Counted from the first letter of the stretch, positions 1-8,587 are shown. The stretch: 64,000 nucleotides of DNA from Pseudomonadales bacterium (GCA_028285415.1 JANQPF010000009.1:434001-498000); one strand, 5' to 3'. Notes: a model not told the origin generated them from the letters alone. Made by a program: numbers and translations.

Positions 1-1
1 G

Positions 2-847
2 GCGTACGAAGCGGAGCTCGGAGTCAATCCTTTCAAATTTGGTCTCATCGGCAGCACTGACGGTCATAACAGCCTCTCTACCACGCAGGAAGATAACTTC
101 TTCGGCAAGTTTCCCGAGTCCCAGCCGGGCGTAGCCCGTATCAAGAACGCCATGGCAAACGATCGCTTGTGGCAAAACTGGAGAATCGTTGCGTCGGGCT
201 ACGCCGCTGTGTGGGCAAAGGAGAACACACGCGAAGCCATCTTCGATGCCATGCGACGACGTGAAGTCTATGCAACTACCGGTTCAAGAATTACCGTCAG
301 GTTCTTTGGCGGGTGGCGCTATCCCGACGCGCTCGTCGACGAAGCCAACTGGTTGGATGCTGCCTATCAAAACGGGGTGCCGATGGGTTCTGACCTGCCG
401 CTTCACAACGACGACACCTCAGCGCCCCGTTTTCTCGTTCAGGCCGCAAAGGATCCGGACGGACCCAACCTCGATCGTGTCCAGATCGTCAAAGGGTGGA
501 TCGACAAAGACGGTCAACATCTCGAGAAGGTATACGACGTCGTCTGGTCGGGTGGGCGGGAAATCGATGCGAAATCCGGAAAACTCCCACCCGTGGGATC
601 CACGGTTGACGTCGAGAAGGCCAGCTACACCAACGCGATCGGGTCAGCCGTGCTGGAGACGGTCTGGCAAGACCCCGCGTTCGATCCGCATCAGCGTGCC
701 TTCTACTATGCGCGCGTGATCGAGATTCCGCGTCCGCGATGGACGGCGTATGACGCCGCCTTCTTCGGGATTCAACTGCCGGATGACGTTCCGACCGTGA
801 TTCAAGATCGTGCGTACACCTCACCGATTTGGTATACCCCCCGCTAG
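2..847 (+). CDS. DUF3604 family protein, C-terminal part (5' end outside window)
   Basis: The reading frame is open from the first bases, so this is the last ~281 residues of a longer protein. The segment begins with a GLIGSTDGHNS motif followed by TTQEDNFFGK, then an ATTGSRI segment, which are the conserved blocks of the DUF3604 family (PHP-like metal-dependent fold, function unproven). The internal ATG at 152 lies after these conserved blocks and is not a credible start. Family members are usually over 600 residues and often secreted; the N-terminus and any signal peptide are not visible here. The next gene starts 33 bases downstream, so the two may be cotranscribed. Family assignment is confident, biochemical role unknown. 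Confidence 0.85.
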   Translation, partial: AYEAELGVNPFKFGLIGSTDGHNSLSTTQEDNFFGKFPESQPGVARIKNAMANDRLWQNWRIVASGYAAVWAKENTREAIFDAMRRREVYATTGSRITVRFFGGWRYPDALVDEANWLDAAYQNGVPMGSDLPLHNDDTSAPRFLVQAAKDPDGPNLDRVQIVKGWIDKDGQHLEKVYDVVWSGGREIDAKSGKLPPVGSTVDVEKASYTNAIGSAVLETVWQDPAFDPHQRAFYYARVIEIPRPRWTAYDAAFFGIQLPDDVPTVIQDRAYTSPIWYTPR

Positions 848-880
848 CCGACTTTTTGAAAGTCCAATTGGGGGGACGCA

Positions 881-1396
881 ATGAACGAAGACGAGCAAAC
901 GAAGTGGCACACCAGACGTGAAATTTCCTCTTTCACGCTCAGTGATCAAGCGGTTGAAGACATACTGAACAAAGCCATGCACGCGGTTGCTTCCTGGGTC
1001 ACCAGGGACAACAAACCGGTCACGTCGATCATGAGCTATGCTTACATAGACGGGCTCGTTACCGTCACGGCAACGACAAATCGCGCGAAGTACCACGCGT
1101 GGCGCCGCAATCCCGCATCATGCTTCTGTATCTGGGATCCCGACTCGATCGGGCGTGAAGTGACGCTCCGTGGGCAGGTAGAACTCATTAAAAGTGATGA
1201 CCTGTTGCGCCGGTTTACCGAGGCGTTCCTGACGAAGCGAAACGCCGGCGTGCCTCCCTCGGTCGAAGACTTGGACGCTGAAGTGGCAAAGTTCGACGCA
1301 CCGGATCGACACATGATGCAACTGCACGTCGACAAGGTCTTGACCCATGACCTCCACGCGTTGTTCGAGGCAGAGACCAGACGTCTCCACGAGTAG
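881..1396 (+). CDS. Pyridoxamine-5'-phosphate-oxidase (PPOX) fold flavin protein
   Basis: 171 residues. The pattern of a split-barrel flavin protein is visible: an N-terminal helix, the strand pair PVTSIMSYAYIDGLVTVTA, then TNRAKYHAWRRNPASCFCIWD and REVTLRGQVELI, which matches the FMN/F420-binding PPOX family. Such proteins reduce or oxidise small molecules with a bound flavin; the substrate cannot be read from sequence. The ATG is preceded by a good ribosome binding site (GGGGGA, 5-10 bases upstream). It lies between a DUF3604 gene and an AraC regulator starting 22 bases after its stop, so a shared transcript is plausible. A second, unrelated-looking PPOX gene lies at 5179-5613. Confidence 0.8.
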   Translation: MNEDEQTKWHTRREISSFTLSDQAVEDILNKAMHAVASWVTRDNKPVTSIMSYAYIDGLVTVTATTNRAKYHAWRRNPASCFCIWDPDSIGREVTLRGQVELIKSDDLLRRFTEAFLTKRNAGVPPSVEDLDAEVAKFDAPDRHMMQLHVDKVLTHDLHALFEAETRRLHE

Positions 1397-1418
1397 GAGT
1401 TTTTGCAACAATAGAAGT

Positions 1419-2444
1419 ATGAAAGACACGAAACGCTCGCCATTGGAACAAGGGCACCTGCCCTTCTTCCCGCGCTTCATCTTTCTTACGCTGCGTGATC
1501 AAGGCCACGACGAGGCAGCGTTGTTCGCCGGTCTGAACCTCACTGCCAGCCAGCTGAACGACGAACACTATCGGCTCACGAAGGAGCAGCATGAGCAGTT
1601 TGTGCTGCGTGCGCTGGAGCTGACGAACAATCCACACCTCGCGTTGGATCTGTCGCAGCATTTTGCAAAAGCGTCCAATCTGGCCGTCATGGCCATTGCG
1701 AACAGCGGGCAGGTTGCCAAAGCGCTGCACCTCCTCATGCGGTTCAACAGCATGATCACACGTACATTCACCATTCGCTCGCTGACCCTGGAGGATGAGG
1801 TGGTGATGGAAATTGATCCTCATGTCGATCATCCAAGCGTGGCCTACTTCGCCCTCGGCGCATTTGTTCTCTTCGTCGATCGGCTGTTTCAACCCGTCCT
1901 TGGCAACGAGCACATCATTCGATGCGCTCAGTTCTCAGTCCCGATGCCGGAGGGACTTGCCCAGGTGCAGAAGAGATTCGGTTTCCCCATCACCTTTGGC
2001 CACGCGACCAGCCGGATCTTCTTCAAGGCTGAGTACCTGGACCAGCCGATGCGACAGGCGGATCCAAAAACCGTTCGCCTGATCATGGAAACCTGTGAGA
2101 AGGCGCTGCTGGAAGCCGAATCCGAAATGGGGATTGTCGGCCGGGTGAAGTCACTCATGATCGACAATCTGGCCGCACCGCCAAAACTCGGCGAAGCGGC
2201 AACCTATCTCGGCGTATCCAGCAGCGGCCTGCGCAGAAAGCTGGCAGCGGCTGGAACCAGCTATCAGGTATTGCTCGACGCCATTCGTCTCGAGGTTTCC
2301 ACCAAGCTGCTGCAAAACACCGCCGAACCCATTGCCAACATTGCCTATGAGCTCGGGTTTACCAACGCCTCGGATTTCGGCCGGGCGTATCGGAAGTGGT
2401 CGGGGCGGCCCCCTTCTGCCGCCCGCAAGGCGCGCGCAAATTGA
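1419..2444 (+). CDS. AraC family transcriptional regulator (Arabinose_bd-type N-domain)
   Basis: 341 residues. The first ~200 residues resemble the Arabinose_bd-type sensor domain of OruR/ArgR-like AraC proteins (LALDLSQHFAKASNLAVMAIANS block); the last ~90 hold two helix-turn-helices, with GEAATYLGVSSSGLRRKLAAAG and the hallmark IANIAYELGFTNASDFGRAYRKWSG. It should bind DNA as an activator responding to a small ligand. I chose ATG 1419 because an upstream start (1347) would overlap the preceding gene and add residues not typical of the family. The neighbouring 2536-5163 genes (isomerase, SDR, hydrolase) on the same strand are the obvious candidate targets; this is inference. Confidence 0.9.
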   Translation: MKDTKRSPLEQGHLPFFPRFIFLTLRDQGHDEAALFAGLNLTASQLNDEHYRLTKEQHEQFVLRALELTNNPHLALDLSQHFAKASNLAVMAIANSGQVAKALHLLMRFNSMITRTFTIRSLTLEDEVVMEIDPHVDHPSVAYFALGAFVLFVDRLFQPVLGNEHIIRCAQFSVPMPEGLAQVQKRFGFPITFGHATSRIFFKAEYLDQPMRQADPKTVRLIMETCEKALLEAESEMGIVGRVKSLMIDNLAAPPKLGEAATYLGVSSSGLRRKLAAAGTSYQVLLDAIRLEVSTKLLQNTAEPIANIAYELGFTNASDFGRAYRKWSGRPPSAARKARAN

Positions 2445-2535
2445 GCACATTTGCATAGTTTTTGAACGTTTTCGCGCTCGTCGGCCCGGACACCGTCGCA
2501 TAGGCTACCCGTCACTTTCACGCAGGTGATGCGTC

Positions 2536-3198
2536 ATGACGGAACCGTTGGATGTCTACTGGTCGTTTCGGAGTCCCTACTCCTACCTCGCGACGCCTGA
2601 GCTCCTGGCGTTGCCCAGGGACTATGACGTTGAGGTCAATTTGCGTGTGGTGCTGCCTATTGCGGTACGCACCCGCGCAACCCTCTTCGATCCCGCCAAC
2701 ATGAAACCCGCGCGCTACATTGTCATGGACAGCACCCGCCGCGCGGCATACCTCGGCATGCCGCTCGTCTTCCCGCCGAGTCCGGATCCCGTGGCGCAAA
2801 ACCTCGACACCTTCGAGGTTGCCGAGGATCAGCCGCTCATCTACCGGCTGTGCAAGCTCGGCGTGGAAGCCCAGCGTCGTGGCAAGGGCGTCGAGTTTGC
2901 TGCCGCTGTATCTCATGTCATCTTCAGCGGCACACCAAACTGGGATCAGGGTCACCACCTGAGTGACGCCGCGGCGTCAGTCGGACTGGATCTCAGCGCG
3001 TTGGATGCCGCAATCGCAGACGGTAACCATCTCGAAGAAATCGAAGCAAACCAGCGGAACCTCGACGCCGCCGGCCACTGGGGTGTCCCGACCGTCGTCG
3101 TCCGCGGCGAGCCTTTCTTTGGCCAGGACCGGCTCGACACGCTGCACTGGCGACTGGACCAGTATGGACTGAGAACGAACGCTGAATCATCAACCTGA
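2536..3198 (+). CDS. DsbA-fold 2-hydroxychromene-2-carboxylate isomerase-like protein
   Basis: 220 residues. The SFRSPYSYLA block near residue 10 and the C-terminal GVPTVVVRGEPFFGQDRLDTL block are the signatures of the HCCA isomerase/GST-kappa branch of the DsbA thioredoxin fold. The position of the usual CxxC is Ser-Pro-Tyr-Ser, as expected for an isomerase using glutathione rather than a disulfide oxidase. Such enzymes act in naphthalene-type aromatic degradation, but many homologues have other substrates. It is followed 14 bases later by an SDR and then by a metallo-hydrolase on the same strand, suggesting a short catabolic or detoxification operon. Confidence 0.85.
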   Translation: MTEPLDVYWSFRSPYSYLATPELLALPRDYDVEVNLRVVLPIAVRTRATLFDPANMKPARYIVMDSTRRAAYLGMPLVFPPSPDPVAQNLDTFEVAEDQPLIYRLCKLGVEAQRRGKGVEFAAAVSHVIFSGTPNWDQGHHLSDAAASVGLDLSALDAAIADGNHLEEIEANQRNLDAAGHWGVPTVVVRGEPFFGQDRLDTLHWRLDQYGLRTNAESST

Positions 3199-3212
3199 CC
3201 GGAGAAGACTTC

Positions 3213-4007
3213 ATGGACCTACAAATCAAGGGTAAGAAAGCCATCATGGCCGGCGGCAGCGCAGGCATGGGCAGAGCCACCGCAGAACGTCTGGCCGAGG
3301 CTGGCGTAGAGCTCTACATCACCGCGCGCAGAGAAGAGCGCCTGGTCACCGCAGCGCAGGAAATAGGCGAAAAGTACGGTGCCAGCGTCACCCCGATCGT
3401 CGCCGACTCTTCCAAGGAGGAAGGCCGTCAGGCGCTTTTTGCCGCCTGCCCTGACCCGGACATTCTCTCGATTACAATCAAGCCGCCGCCCCCCAACGGT
3501 GACTTTTTGGAACTCACGCCAGAAGACTGGCGCGCCTCAATAGAGACGGCGTTGATTGGGCCCATCGAAATCATGCGCCACTACATCCCCGGTATGAAAA
3601 CGCGCGGCTGGGGGCGAATCGTCAACATCGCCACCTTCTCCGCAAAGAATCCGATGATCTGGCGCCTGATGTCGGGTCCCGCGCGCTCGGCGCTGATGAA
3701 CTACACGGCAGGGGTGTCCCGGGAAATTGCGCAATATGGCGTCAACATCAACAACCTTCTGCCTGGCATGTTCCAGACCGAAGGTGCGGGCGAGCTGATG
3801 GAGGTTTACGCGCGCGCTTTCGACCTCGAGCCGAAGCCTGAAGTGGTGCAGGAACACTTCCGAGCCAACAACAAAATCCCGGCAGGTTTCGTTGCCGACG
3901 CTGATGACCTCGCGCCAATGGCGGCCCTTCTGTGCAGCCCGCTGTCGCGCTTCATCGTGGGCCAGAACATTGTGATCGACGGCGGTCAGCACTACTCGAT
4001 TTTCTAG
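3213..4007 (+). CDS. SDR family protein with altered catalytic residues
   Basis: 264 residues, Rossmann fold of the short-chain dehydrogenase/reductase family: glycine motif AGGSAGMG at residues ~13-20 and a C-terminal VIDGGQHYSIF. The usual NNAG motif is replaced by an IKPPPP stretch, and where the Tyr-x-x-x-Lys pair should stand (about residues 150-160) the sequence reads SGPARSAL, so both catalytic Tyr and Lys appear replaced (Ser and Arg). It probably still binds NAD(P), but ordinary SDR chemistry is doubtful. Good ribosome binding site (GGAGAAG). Close spacing to the isomerase before it suggests one operon. Confidence 0.82.
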   Translation: MDLQIKGKKAIMAGGSAGMGRATAERLAEAGVELYITARREERLVTAAQEIGEKYGASVTPIVADSSKEEGRQALFAACPDPDILSITIKPPPPNGDFLELTPEDWRASIETALIGPIEIMRHYIPGMKTRGWGRIVNIATFSAKNPMIWRLMSGPARSALMNYTAGVSREIAQYGVNINNLLPGMFQTEGAGELMEVYARAFDLEPKPEVVQEHFRANNKIPAGFVADADDLAPMAALLCSPLSRFIVGQNIVIDGGQHYSIF

Positions 4008-4107
4008 GGCTGCCGAGAACTGTCCGGGCGTTGAACGCCGCGGATGACCTGCGTCTGCTGGGCACATCAGCCCGTGCTGGTATGATGTTGTTTTGCGGGA
4101 GTGTTCA

Positions 4108-5163
4108 GTGGACCAGGTACTATCACGCCGGGGATTTGACCCCCTGACTTATCGTTTCGAAGATCAGGTGCCACAGCCGGGGGAGATCTTCGAAGTCGCG
4201 GACGATGTGTTCTGGGTGCGCATGCCCATGGCCGGAAAGCTCAATCACATCAACGTCTGGCTGCTGCGCGACGGCGACGGCTGGACCATTGTCGATACCG
4301 GGGTCAACAACGACAGCGTCAAAAATCACTGGCGGACGATTTTCGCCAACTATCTGGATGGCAAACCCGTCACCAGGGTGGTCGCCACGCATCTGCATAC
4401 CGACCACACCGGGCTTGCCGGTTGGATCTGTTCGGAGTGGGACGCTGAGCTCTGGATGAGTCGCGCCGATTTCTACATGTGCAAGGTGATGGGGGCGGAC
4501 AAGCGTTCCGACGTGCCCGAAGATGCAATCCGGTTCTATCGCCGCGCGGGCTTTGACGAAGAACGTCTGGATCGCTATCGGCAGCGCTTCGGCATGTTTG
4601 GCGCCAACCTGGCACCGTTGCCAGCCGGCTACCGGCGCATCAGCGAAGGCCAGTACATCGACATCGGCGGCCGCGAATGGCGGGCGGTGATCGGACACGG
4701 GCACGCACCGGAGCACGTCTGCCTGTACTGCCCGGAGCTGAAACTCATTATCGGCGGGGACCAGCTGCTGCCGAAAATCACACCGAACGTCAGCGTGCAG
4801 CCGTCTGAACCACACGCCAACCCGCTGCGGGACTGGATCGCATCCTGCGGTCGATTTCGCGAAGTTCTGCCGCCCAATCTTCTGGTGCTACCGGCCCACG
4901 AGAGCATTTACGAAGGGGTGCACGAACGACTGACCGCGCTGATCGATTGGCACGAAGTGGCATTGGAAAAGCTCTACGATCTCTGCGAAACGCCGAAGCG
5001 CGCCGTGGATGTGTTTCCTGCCTTGTTCAAGAGTCAAATTACCGACACCAGCTTTTTTCCGGCTACCGGCGAATCGATTGCGCACCTGCACTGCGCCCTC
5101 GAACGCCGCATGCTGAGCGTGGAGGAAGACGAGCACGGCGTGGCCTGGTGGCGCCAGGCCTGA
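4108..5163 (+). CDS. Metallo-beta-lactamase (MBL) fold hydrolase
   Basis: About 351 residues. The zinc-binding HLHTDHTG motif (HxHxDH) is intact, later GHGHAPEH and LLVLPAHE supply further metal ligands, and the N-terminus has the WIVDTG-type strand (WTIVDTG). The family includes glyoxalase II-like and thioester hydrolases; the substrate here is unknown. There is no ATG start in frame near the 5' end; GTG 4108, six bases after a GCGGGAG ribosome binding site, fits best, with TTG 4093 as the alternative. It ends 15 bases from the convergent PPOX gene. Likely in the same transcript as the SDR 100 bases upstream. Confidence 0.85.
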   Translation: MDQVLSRRGFDPLTYRFEDQVPQPGEIFEVADDVFWVRMPMAGKLNHINVWLLRDGDGWTIVDTGVNNDSVKNHWRTIFANYLDGKPVTRVVATHLHTDHTGLAGWICSEWDAELWMSRADFYMCKVMGADKRSDVPEDAIRFYRRAGFDEERLDRYRQRFGMFGANLAPLPAGYRRISEGQYIDIGGREWRAVIGHGHAPEHVCLYCPELKLIIGGDQLLPKITPNVSVQPSEPHANPLRDWIASCGRFREVLPPNLLVLPAHESIYEGVHERLTALIDWHEVALEKLYDLCETPKRAVDVFPALFKSQITDTSFFPATGESIAHLHCALERRMLSVEEDEHGVAWWRQA

Positions 5164-5178
5164 GGATACCGAGTCTCG

Positions 5179-5613
5179 TCAGGCTCCCGAACGAACCTTC
5201 TCAGGCGCAAGATTCAGCGCAACAAAGGCCTCGGGGGCCAGGCGCCAACCCTCAATCTCGTTTGCATAAGCGGCTTCCGTGAGGTCCCAGTATCTGGGTG
5301 CAACACGGTCAAGCAGAGCGTTCCAGTCGTCCGCCTCGAAGTCCGAGATCTCGATCGTTCCATCAAAAGCGACCCAGGCTTCAGGTTCGCCGACCGCGTT
5401 CGTGACCAGAACCGAAACGTTGGGATCCTTCGTCAGCCGGTCTACCTTGGGGCTCGTGCGAGCAGCAAACATCCGCAGCGTTTTTCCATCCCAGTCGAAC
5501 CAGACCGGCACGCCGGTCGGCGCGGGCCGCGGGCCGTTGTACAACAGCATGGCAAGCCGGGGGGTCTCGAGAAACGCGTCGATCTCCTGCTGCGAGTTGA
5601 ACCGCTTAGCCAT
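5179..5613 (-). CDS. PPOX-fold flavin-dependent protein
   Basis: 144 residues. RLAMLLYNGPRPAPTGVPVWFDWDGKTL followed by KVDRLTKDPNVSVLVTN and WVAFDGTIEI is the standard pyridoxamine-phosphate-oxidase-like split barrel seen in F420/FMN-dependent proteins. Its start ATG overlaps the end of the broken nitroreductase-like gene by 8 bases, so it is the last gene of a GNAT / nitroreductase-like / PPOX operon on the minus strand. A pairing of deazaflavin-type nitroreductase and PPOX protein suggests a small redox detoxification unit, probably under the TetR at 6773. Confidence 0.82.
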   Translation of the reverse strand: MAKRFNSQQEIDAFLETPRLAMLLYNGPRPAPTGVPVWFDWDGKTLRMFAARTSPKVDRLTKDPNVSVLVTNAVGEPEAWVAFDGTIEISDFEADDWNALLDRVAPRYWDLTEAAYANEIEGWRLAPEAFVALNLAPEKVRSGA

Positions 5614-6073
5614 GTCCGGCCTCCTGTGTTGCTGCTAACGGAAACTGCAGATAAACCATTTCCTGCACCGCTCTGCGAATGTCCTCAGGGTTGGGAACAC
5701 CGTCCCTGTCCATCGACACGCCCGAGGGTCCCGCATCTCTGGGAACAGCACGCAGAAACGCATCGAGCTTGTCGGCCATAAGCTCACGGTCGTTGTGCTC
5801 AACCAGTGGCGTGCTTTCCCAAACCTGCCCGCGCACGGTCAGCCTCACTTTCCTTCCGGTCGTCAGATTCCGCTACCAGTTGAACGACTTTTTGGTAAAG
5901 CAGTGCGCCGTCTGGCCATCCAGGAAATAGCTGATGGGCGTGGCGAGCGCACGGCCGGATTTGCGACCCGTAAACTCCAACAGCAGCGTGTTGCTGCTCA
6001 CGAGCCAGTGACAGGGCGAACGCAGGAGCGCTCGTATCGGCGGATTGATCAGCTGATAGAAGACACTGCTCAC
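5606..6073 (-). pseudogene. Nitroreductase/deazaflavin-dependent oxidoreductase-like gene interrupted by an in-frame TAG
   Basis: Read from GTG 6073 the protein starts with INPPIRALLRSP, then LLEFTGRKSGRALATPISYF, typical of the DUF385-related nitroreductase/quinone reductase family. After ...TKKSFNW the codon at 5875-5873 is TAG, and the same frame then continues with RNLTTGRKVRLTVRG and the normal C-terminal half (FLRAVPRDAG, VSMDRDGVP). Relatives have a WWRNL motif here, so a single TGG-to-TAG change explains the break; no frameshift is needed. The GTG start overlaps the GNAT stop (GTGA) and the end overlaps the PPOX start by 8 bases, so the operon layout is intact. It may be a recent mutation, a sequencing error, or a readthrough gene. 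Confidence 0.8.
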
Positions 6074-6702
6074 GACAGGTCCATTCCCATACGGTATTCA
6101 GGCGGAACGCCGAAAGCGGCGGGCTTCGGCGCTCTGGTTTCAGCGAGCACTTCCAGCCCGACCGAACGGTAAAACTCCACGGCAGGATTGTCGGAGAGCA
6201 CATCCAGCTGAAATCTGGCAAAGCCGCGCTCGCGTGCGTTGGTGATCGCGTTCTGAATCAGGTGATAGCCAATGCGCTTGCCGCGATACCCGGGCTTCAC
6301 AGAAAGCGCGTGAATGTAGTACGTGTCGGCATGAATGACGGGGTTCAACCAACCGGCGTGACCGGCCCGCTCGAGCAGGCCCTGGAAGTCGCGCCGGTCC
6401 ACCTGCCCGCTTTCGATCAGCTCGCGCCACATCGGCGCCAACGCGTGTTTACGTGCCTCGAATTCCGGCCCTGCCATGCCTATTTCGATCCCCATCAGCG
6501 CGCCGTCTTCGACGGCCAGGGAAGTTGCATCAGCGGCAAAGAGCGTCCCGTCCTGATGCCACGAAGCGATCACCGCGGCGTCAAACAAAGCGCGATCCCC
6601 GAATTGATACTCATAAGAGACAGGTCCGGTGGCCCAGACCAGTTCAGATATCTCGTGAGCATGAGTCTCTTGCAGACCATCCGTTGCGGTGACTATTTGC
6701 AT
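6070..6702 (-). CDS. GNAT family N-acetyltransferase
   Basis: About 210 residues from ATG 6702. The acetyl-CoA binding region is clear: YIHALSVKPGYRGKRIGYHLIQNA (Q/RxxGxG/A variant) followed by FARFQLDVLSDNPAVEFYRSVGLEV, the C-terminal hallmark of GNAT enzymes. Substrate unknown. A TTG at 6753 would lengthen it but would put the start inside the operator, so ATG 6702 is preferred. It is the first gene of the minus-strand operon with the interrupted nitroreductase-like gene and the PPOX gene, and is divergent from TetR at 6773. Confidence 0.88.
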   Translation of the reverse strand: MQIVTATDGLQETHAHEISELVWATGPVSYEYQFGDRALFDAAVIASWHQDGTLFAADATSLAVEDGALMGIEIGMAGPEFEARKHALAPMWRELIESGQVDRRDFQGLLERAGHAGWLNPVIHADTYYIHALSVKPGYRGKRIGYHLIQNAITNARERGFARFQLDVLSDNPAVEFYRSVGLEVLAETRAPKPAAFGVPPEYRMGMDLS

Positions 6703-6735
6703 GGGTCGTATTTCAGTTAGAGGTGATTTCGCGTA

Positions 6736-6770
6736 GTATTGGTCATTGACCAATACTTGTCAATGACCAA
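6736..6770. promoter_or_regulatory. TetR-type operator between GNAT operon and tetR
   Basis: A perfect 21-bp palindrome occupies 6736-6756, with 10-bp arms GTATTGGTCA around one central base. It is followed directly by a partial second copy, TTGTCAATGACCAA (6757-6770), that ends 2 bases before the TetR start codon. The placement in the 70-base divergent gap makes it the likely autoregulatory and operon-controlling site of the adjacent TetR. Confidence 0.85.
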
Positions 6771-6772
6771 TT

Positions 6773-7357
6773 ATGCAGGACTCGAAAACGGCCGCGACCC
6801 CAAAAGGCACCTCAACGCGTGATCGGATTGTCGCGGCGGCACGACAGAAGTTGATTCAGCACGGCGTCGACGAGTTCAGCTTACGCGATCTGGCTAACTC
6901 CCTGGATCTGAAGCTCAGCAATGTGCAGTACTACTTCAAAACCAGGGATGCCCTAATCCTCTATGTGCTCGAGCAGGAGGCCGTCGCCGACACCGAGGTC
7001 ATACAGGCTCATCAGCAGAATTCGGCGACCCCGGAAGAGGCGCTCCGCGCCATCGTGCACGATCTGGTCGTGCGCTGGCGGGGAGAAAGCGGCATCCTGT
7101 TTTCCACCTTAAAAACGCTGGCGCTGCACAACAGCGAGTTTCGGTCCCTCTATCGCTCCATCTACACCGTGTTTTATGCCGCGCTCGAAGAACCGCTGCG
7201 CAGGATCAACCCGGACCTGGTGGACGACGAGGTAGCGCTCAGAGTCCGGCTGGTGACCGCCTTGATCGACGGCTCGCCGATGCAGGTTCAGGTAGGCAGA
7301 AATCAGGTCTTTCTCGATCGAGTTCAGAAACTGGCAGAGCAGATCGCGCTGACATAA
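6773..7357 (+). CDS. TetR family transcriptional regulator
   Basis: 194 residues. N-terminal helix-turn-helix: TRDRIVAAARQKLIQHGVDEFSLRDLANSLDLKLSNVQYYFKTRDALILYVLEQ, the standard TetR DNA-binding domain (residues ~14-65); the rest is an alpha-helical ligand domain. Start ATG lies right next to the palindromic operator at 6736-6770, so the mRNA leader is very short or absent and autorepression is likely. Probable repressor of the divergent GNAT/nitroreductase-like/PPOX operon. Confidence 0.92.
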   Translation: MQDSKTAATPKGTSTRDRIVAAARQKLIQHGVDEFSLRDLANSLDLKLSNVQYYFKTRDALILYVLEQEAVADTEVIQAHQQNSATPEEALRAIVHDLVVRWRGESGILFSTLKTLALHNSEFRSLYRSIYTVFYAALEEPLRRINPDLVDDEVALRVRLVTALIDGSPMQVQVGRNQVFLDRVQKLAEQIALT

Positions 7358-7426
7358 GCATGCAGGCACCCCATATGCTATCGGTTAGGGATGGACCGCA
7401 CGGACAACAAGCCGTCATTACTACGA

Positions 7427-8503
7427 CTAGCTTTCTTCTTCAGCCATTCTCGCAAAGGCGCGTAGCATGAGCACCGCTCCTTTGTCCGTTGCAATGATGC
7501 GCTCTGCGAAACCCGCCCTTCTGTCTCGAGCAATCAACGCTTCTATTTCTTCAAGAGCTTCCTTGTCCTCGTTGAAAGCTTTGGATGCTCCCGCATAGGA
7601 TTCGGCGTCAATTTCCTCGTCATCCACGAGTTGGTCGCGCGCGACTGCCCAGAAGTAATGGGTCGTCGTCAATGTCTCAGGGGTCGGGCAATGGATGATG
7701 TACCGTACGTGAGTTTTTTTCGGATCGGATGCGTCCTCGAGAATCGCCTTCCCGACATGTATCGCAGGTGACGGTACGAACTGCTCACTCGTCCGATCAA
7801 CGGGTTGTACAAGGTTGGTTGCGCGCATGTATTTCGGTGCCACGGCAACATTGCGGTGTACCACGCTGGAGTGCACGACGTTACCCTCTACACGTACCGT
7901 TGGCTGCTCCTCGGCGTGTTCGGGTCGGCCCAGCGCGGCGCCATGTACGTATGGAAAATGAGAGAGATCCAGCAGATTCTCATGCAGGCCCAAGTAATTG
8001 GCGCGCATGTAGATGTAGCCTTTGACATGTGACCAGGTTGGTTCAGTGAACCACGGCTGCTGCACGAGCTTGCTGTGGTCGACGTTTTCCGCACCACCCA
8101 TCCAGATCCATACGAACGGCCCCTGCTCCACCAGCGGGTAAGACTCGATTCGAAGCCCTCCGGGAGCTGCCTTCAACTGGGGAACGTGCGCGCAGCTCCC
8201 GTCAGGATTGAACTCAATGCCGTGATAACCGCACTGTATCCTGTCACCCTGCAACGAACCTCGACACAGCGGAAAAGACCTGTGAGGACATCGATTTTGA
8301 AGCGCGACGGGCAAACCGTCTTCGGTACGATAGAACACAATGTCATGCTCAAGAATCTCGCGGCGTAGTGGGGTTCGGCTGATTTCTTCAGCCCACGCTG
8401 CGACATACCAGTGATTCCGAATTAGAGGCGTGCTACGCGCAGCCATCTCACCGAGCGTTTTTGCACTCACCTCCATATCACTCTCTGCCTGCGATTCCGT
8501 CAT
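7427..8503 (-). CDS. Rieske [2Fe-2S] non-heme iron oxygenase (vanillate O-demethylase/ring-hydroxylase type)
   Basis: 358 residues. Rieske cluster ligands are present as CPHR and CGYHG (residues ~70-95), and the mononuclear-iron motif appears as LHENLLDLSHFPYVH (~180). Length and the NHWYVAAWAEEI opening match VanA-like oxygenase subunits, which O-demethylate or hydroxylate aromatic substrates using electrons from a separate reductase. No reductase gene is adjacent, so the partner is elsewhere. The divergent MarR at 8664 and the tandem 15-bp repeats at 8557-8587 suggest induction by an aromatic ligand (inference). Confidence 0.9.
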   Translation of the reverse strand: MTESQAESDMEVSAKTLGEMAARSTPLIRNHWYVAAWAEEISRTPLRREILEHDIVFYRTEDGLPVALQNRCPHRSFPLCRGSLQGDRIQCGYHGIEFNPDGSCAHVPQLKAAPGGLRIESYPLVEQGPFVWIWMGGAENVDHSKLVQQPWFTEPTWSHVKGYIYMRANYLGLHENLLDLSHFPYVHGAALGRPEHAEEQPTVRVEGNVVHSSVVHRNVAVAPKYMRATNLVQPVDRTSEQFVPSPAIHVGKAILEDASDPKKTHVRYIIHCPTPETLTTTHYFWAVARDQLVDDEEIDAESYAGASKAFNEDKEALEEIEALIARDRRAGFAERIIATDKGAVLMLRAFARMAEEES

Positions 8504-8556
8504 GACCTTCTCCCCGACCGATTGTTCCGGGAATTAAAGCAGCCTTGAAAATATTT

Positions 8557-8587
8557 GTAAACCGAGTTAACAGTAAATCGGGTTGAC
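8557..8587. promoter_or_regulatory. Tandem 15-bp direct repeats in divergent Rieske/MarR promoter
   Basis: GTAAACCGAGTTAAC (8557-8571) and GTAAATCGGGTTGAC (8573-8587) match at 12 of 15 positions and are spaced 16 bp apart. A TTGACA hexamer at 8583-8588 overlaps the second copy. Likely regulator binding sites for the MarR protein encoded at 8664; the pairing is inferred from position. Confidence 0.6.
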
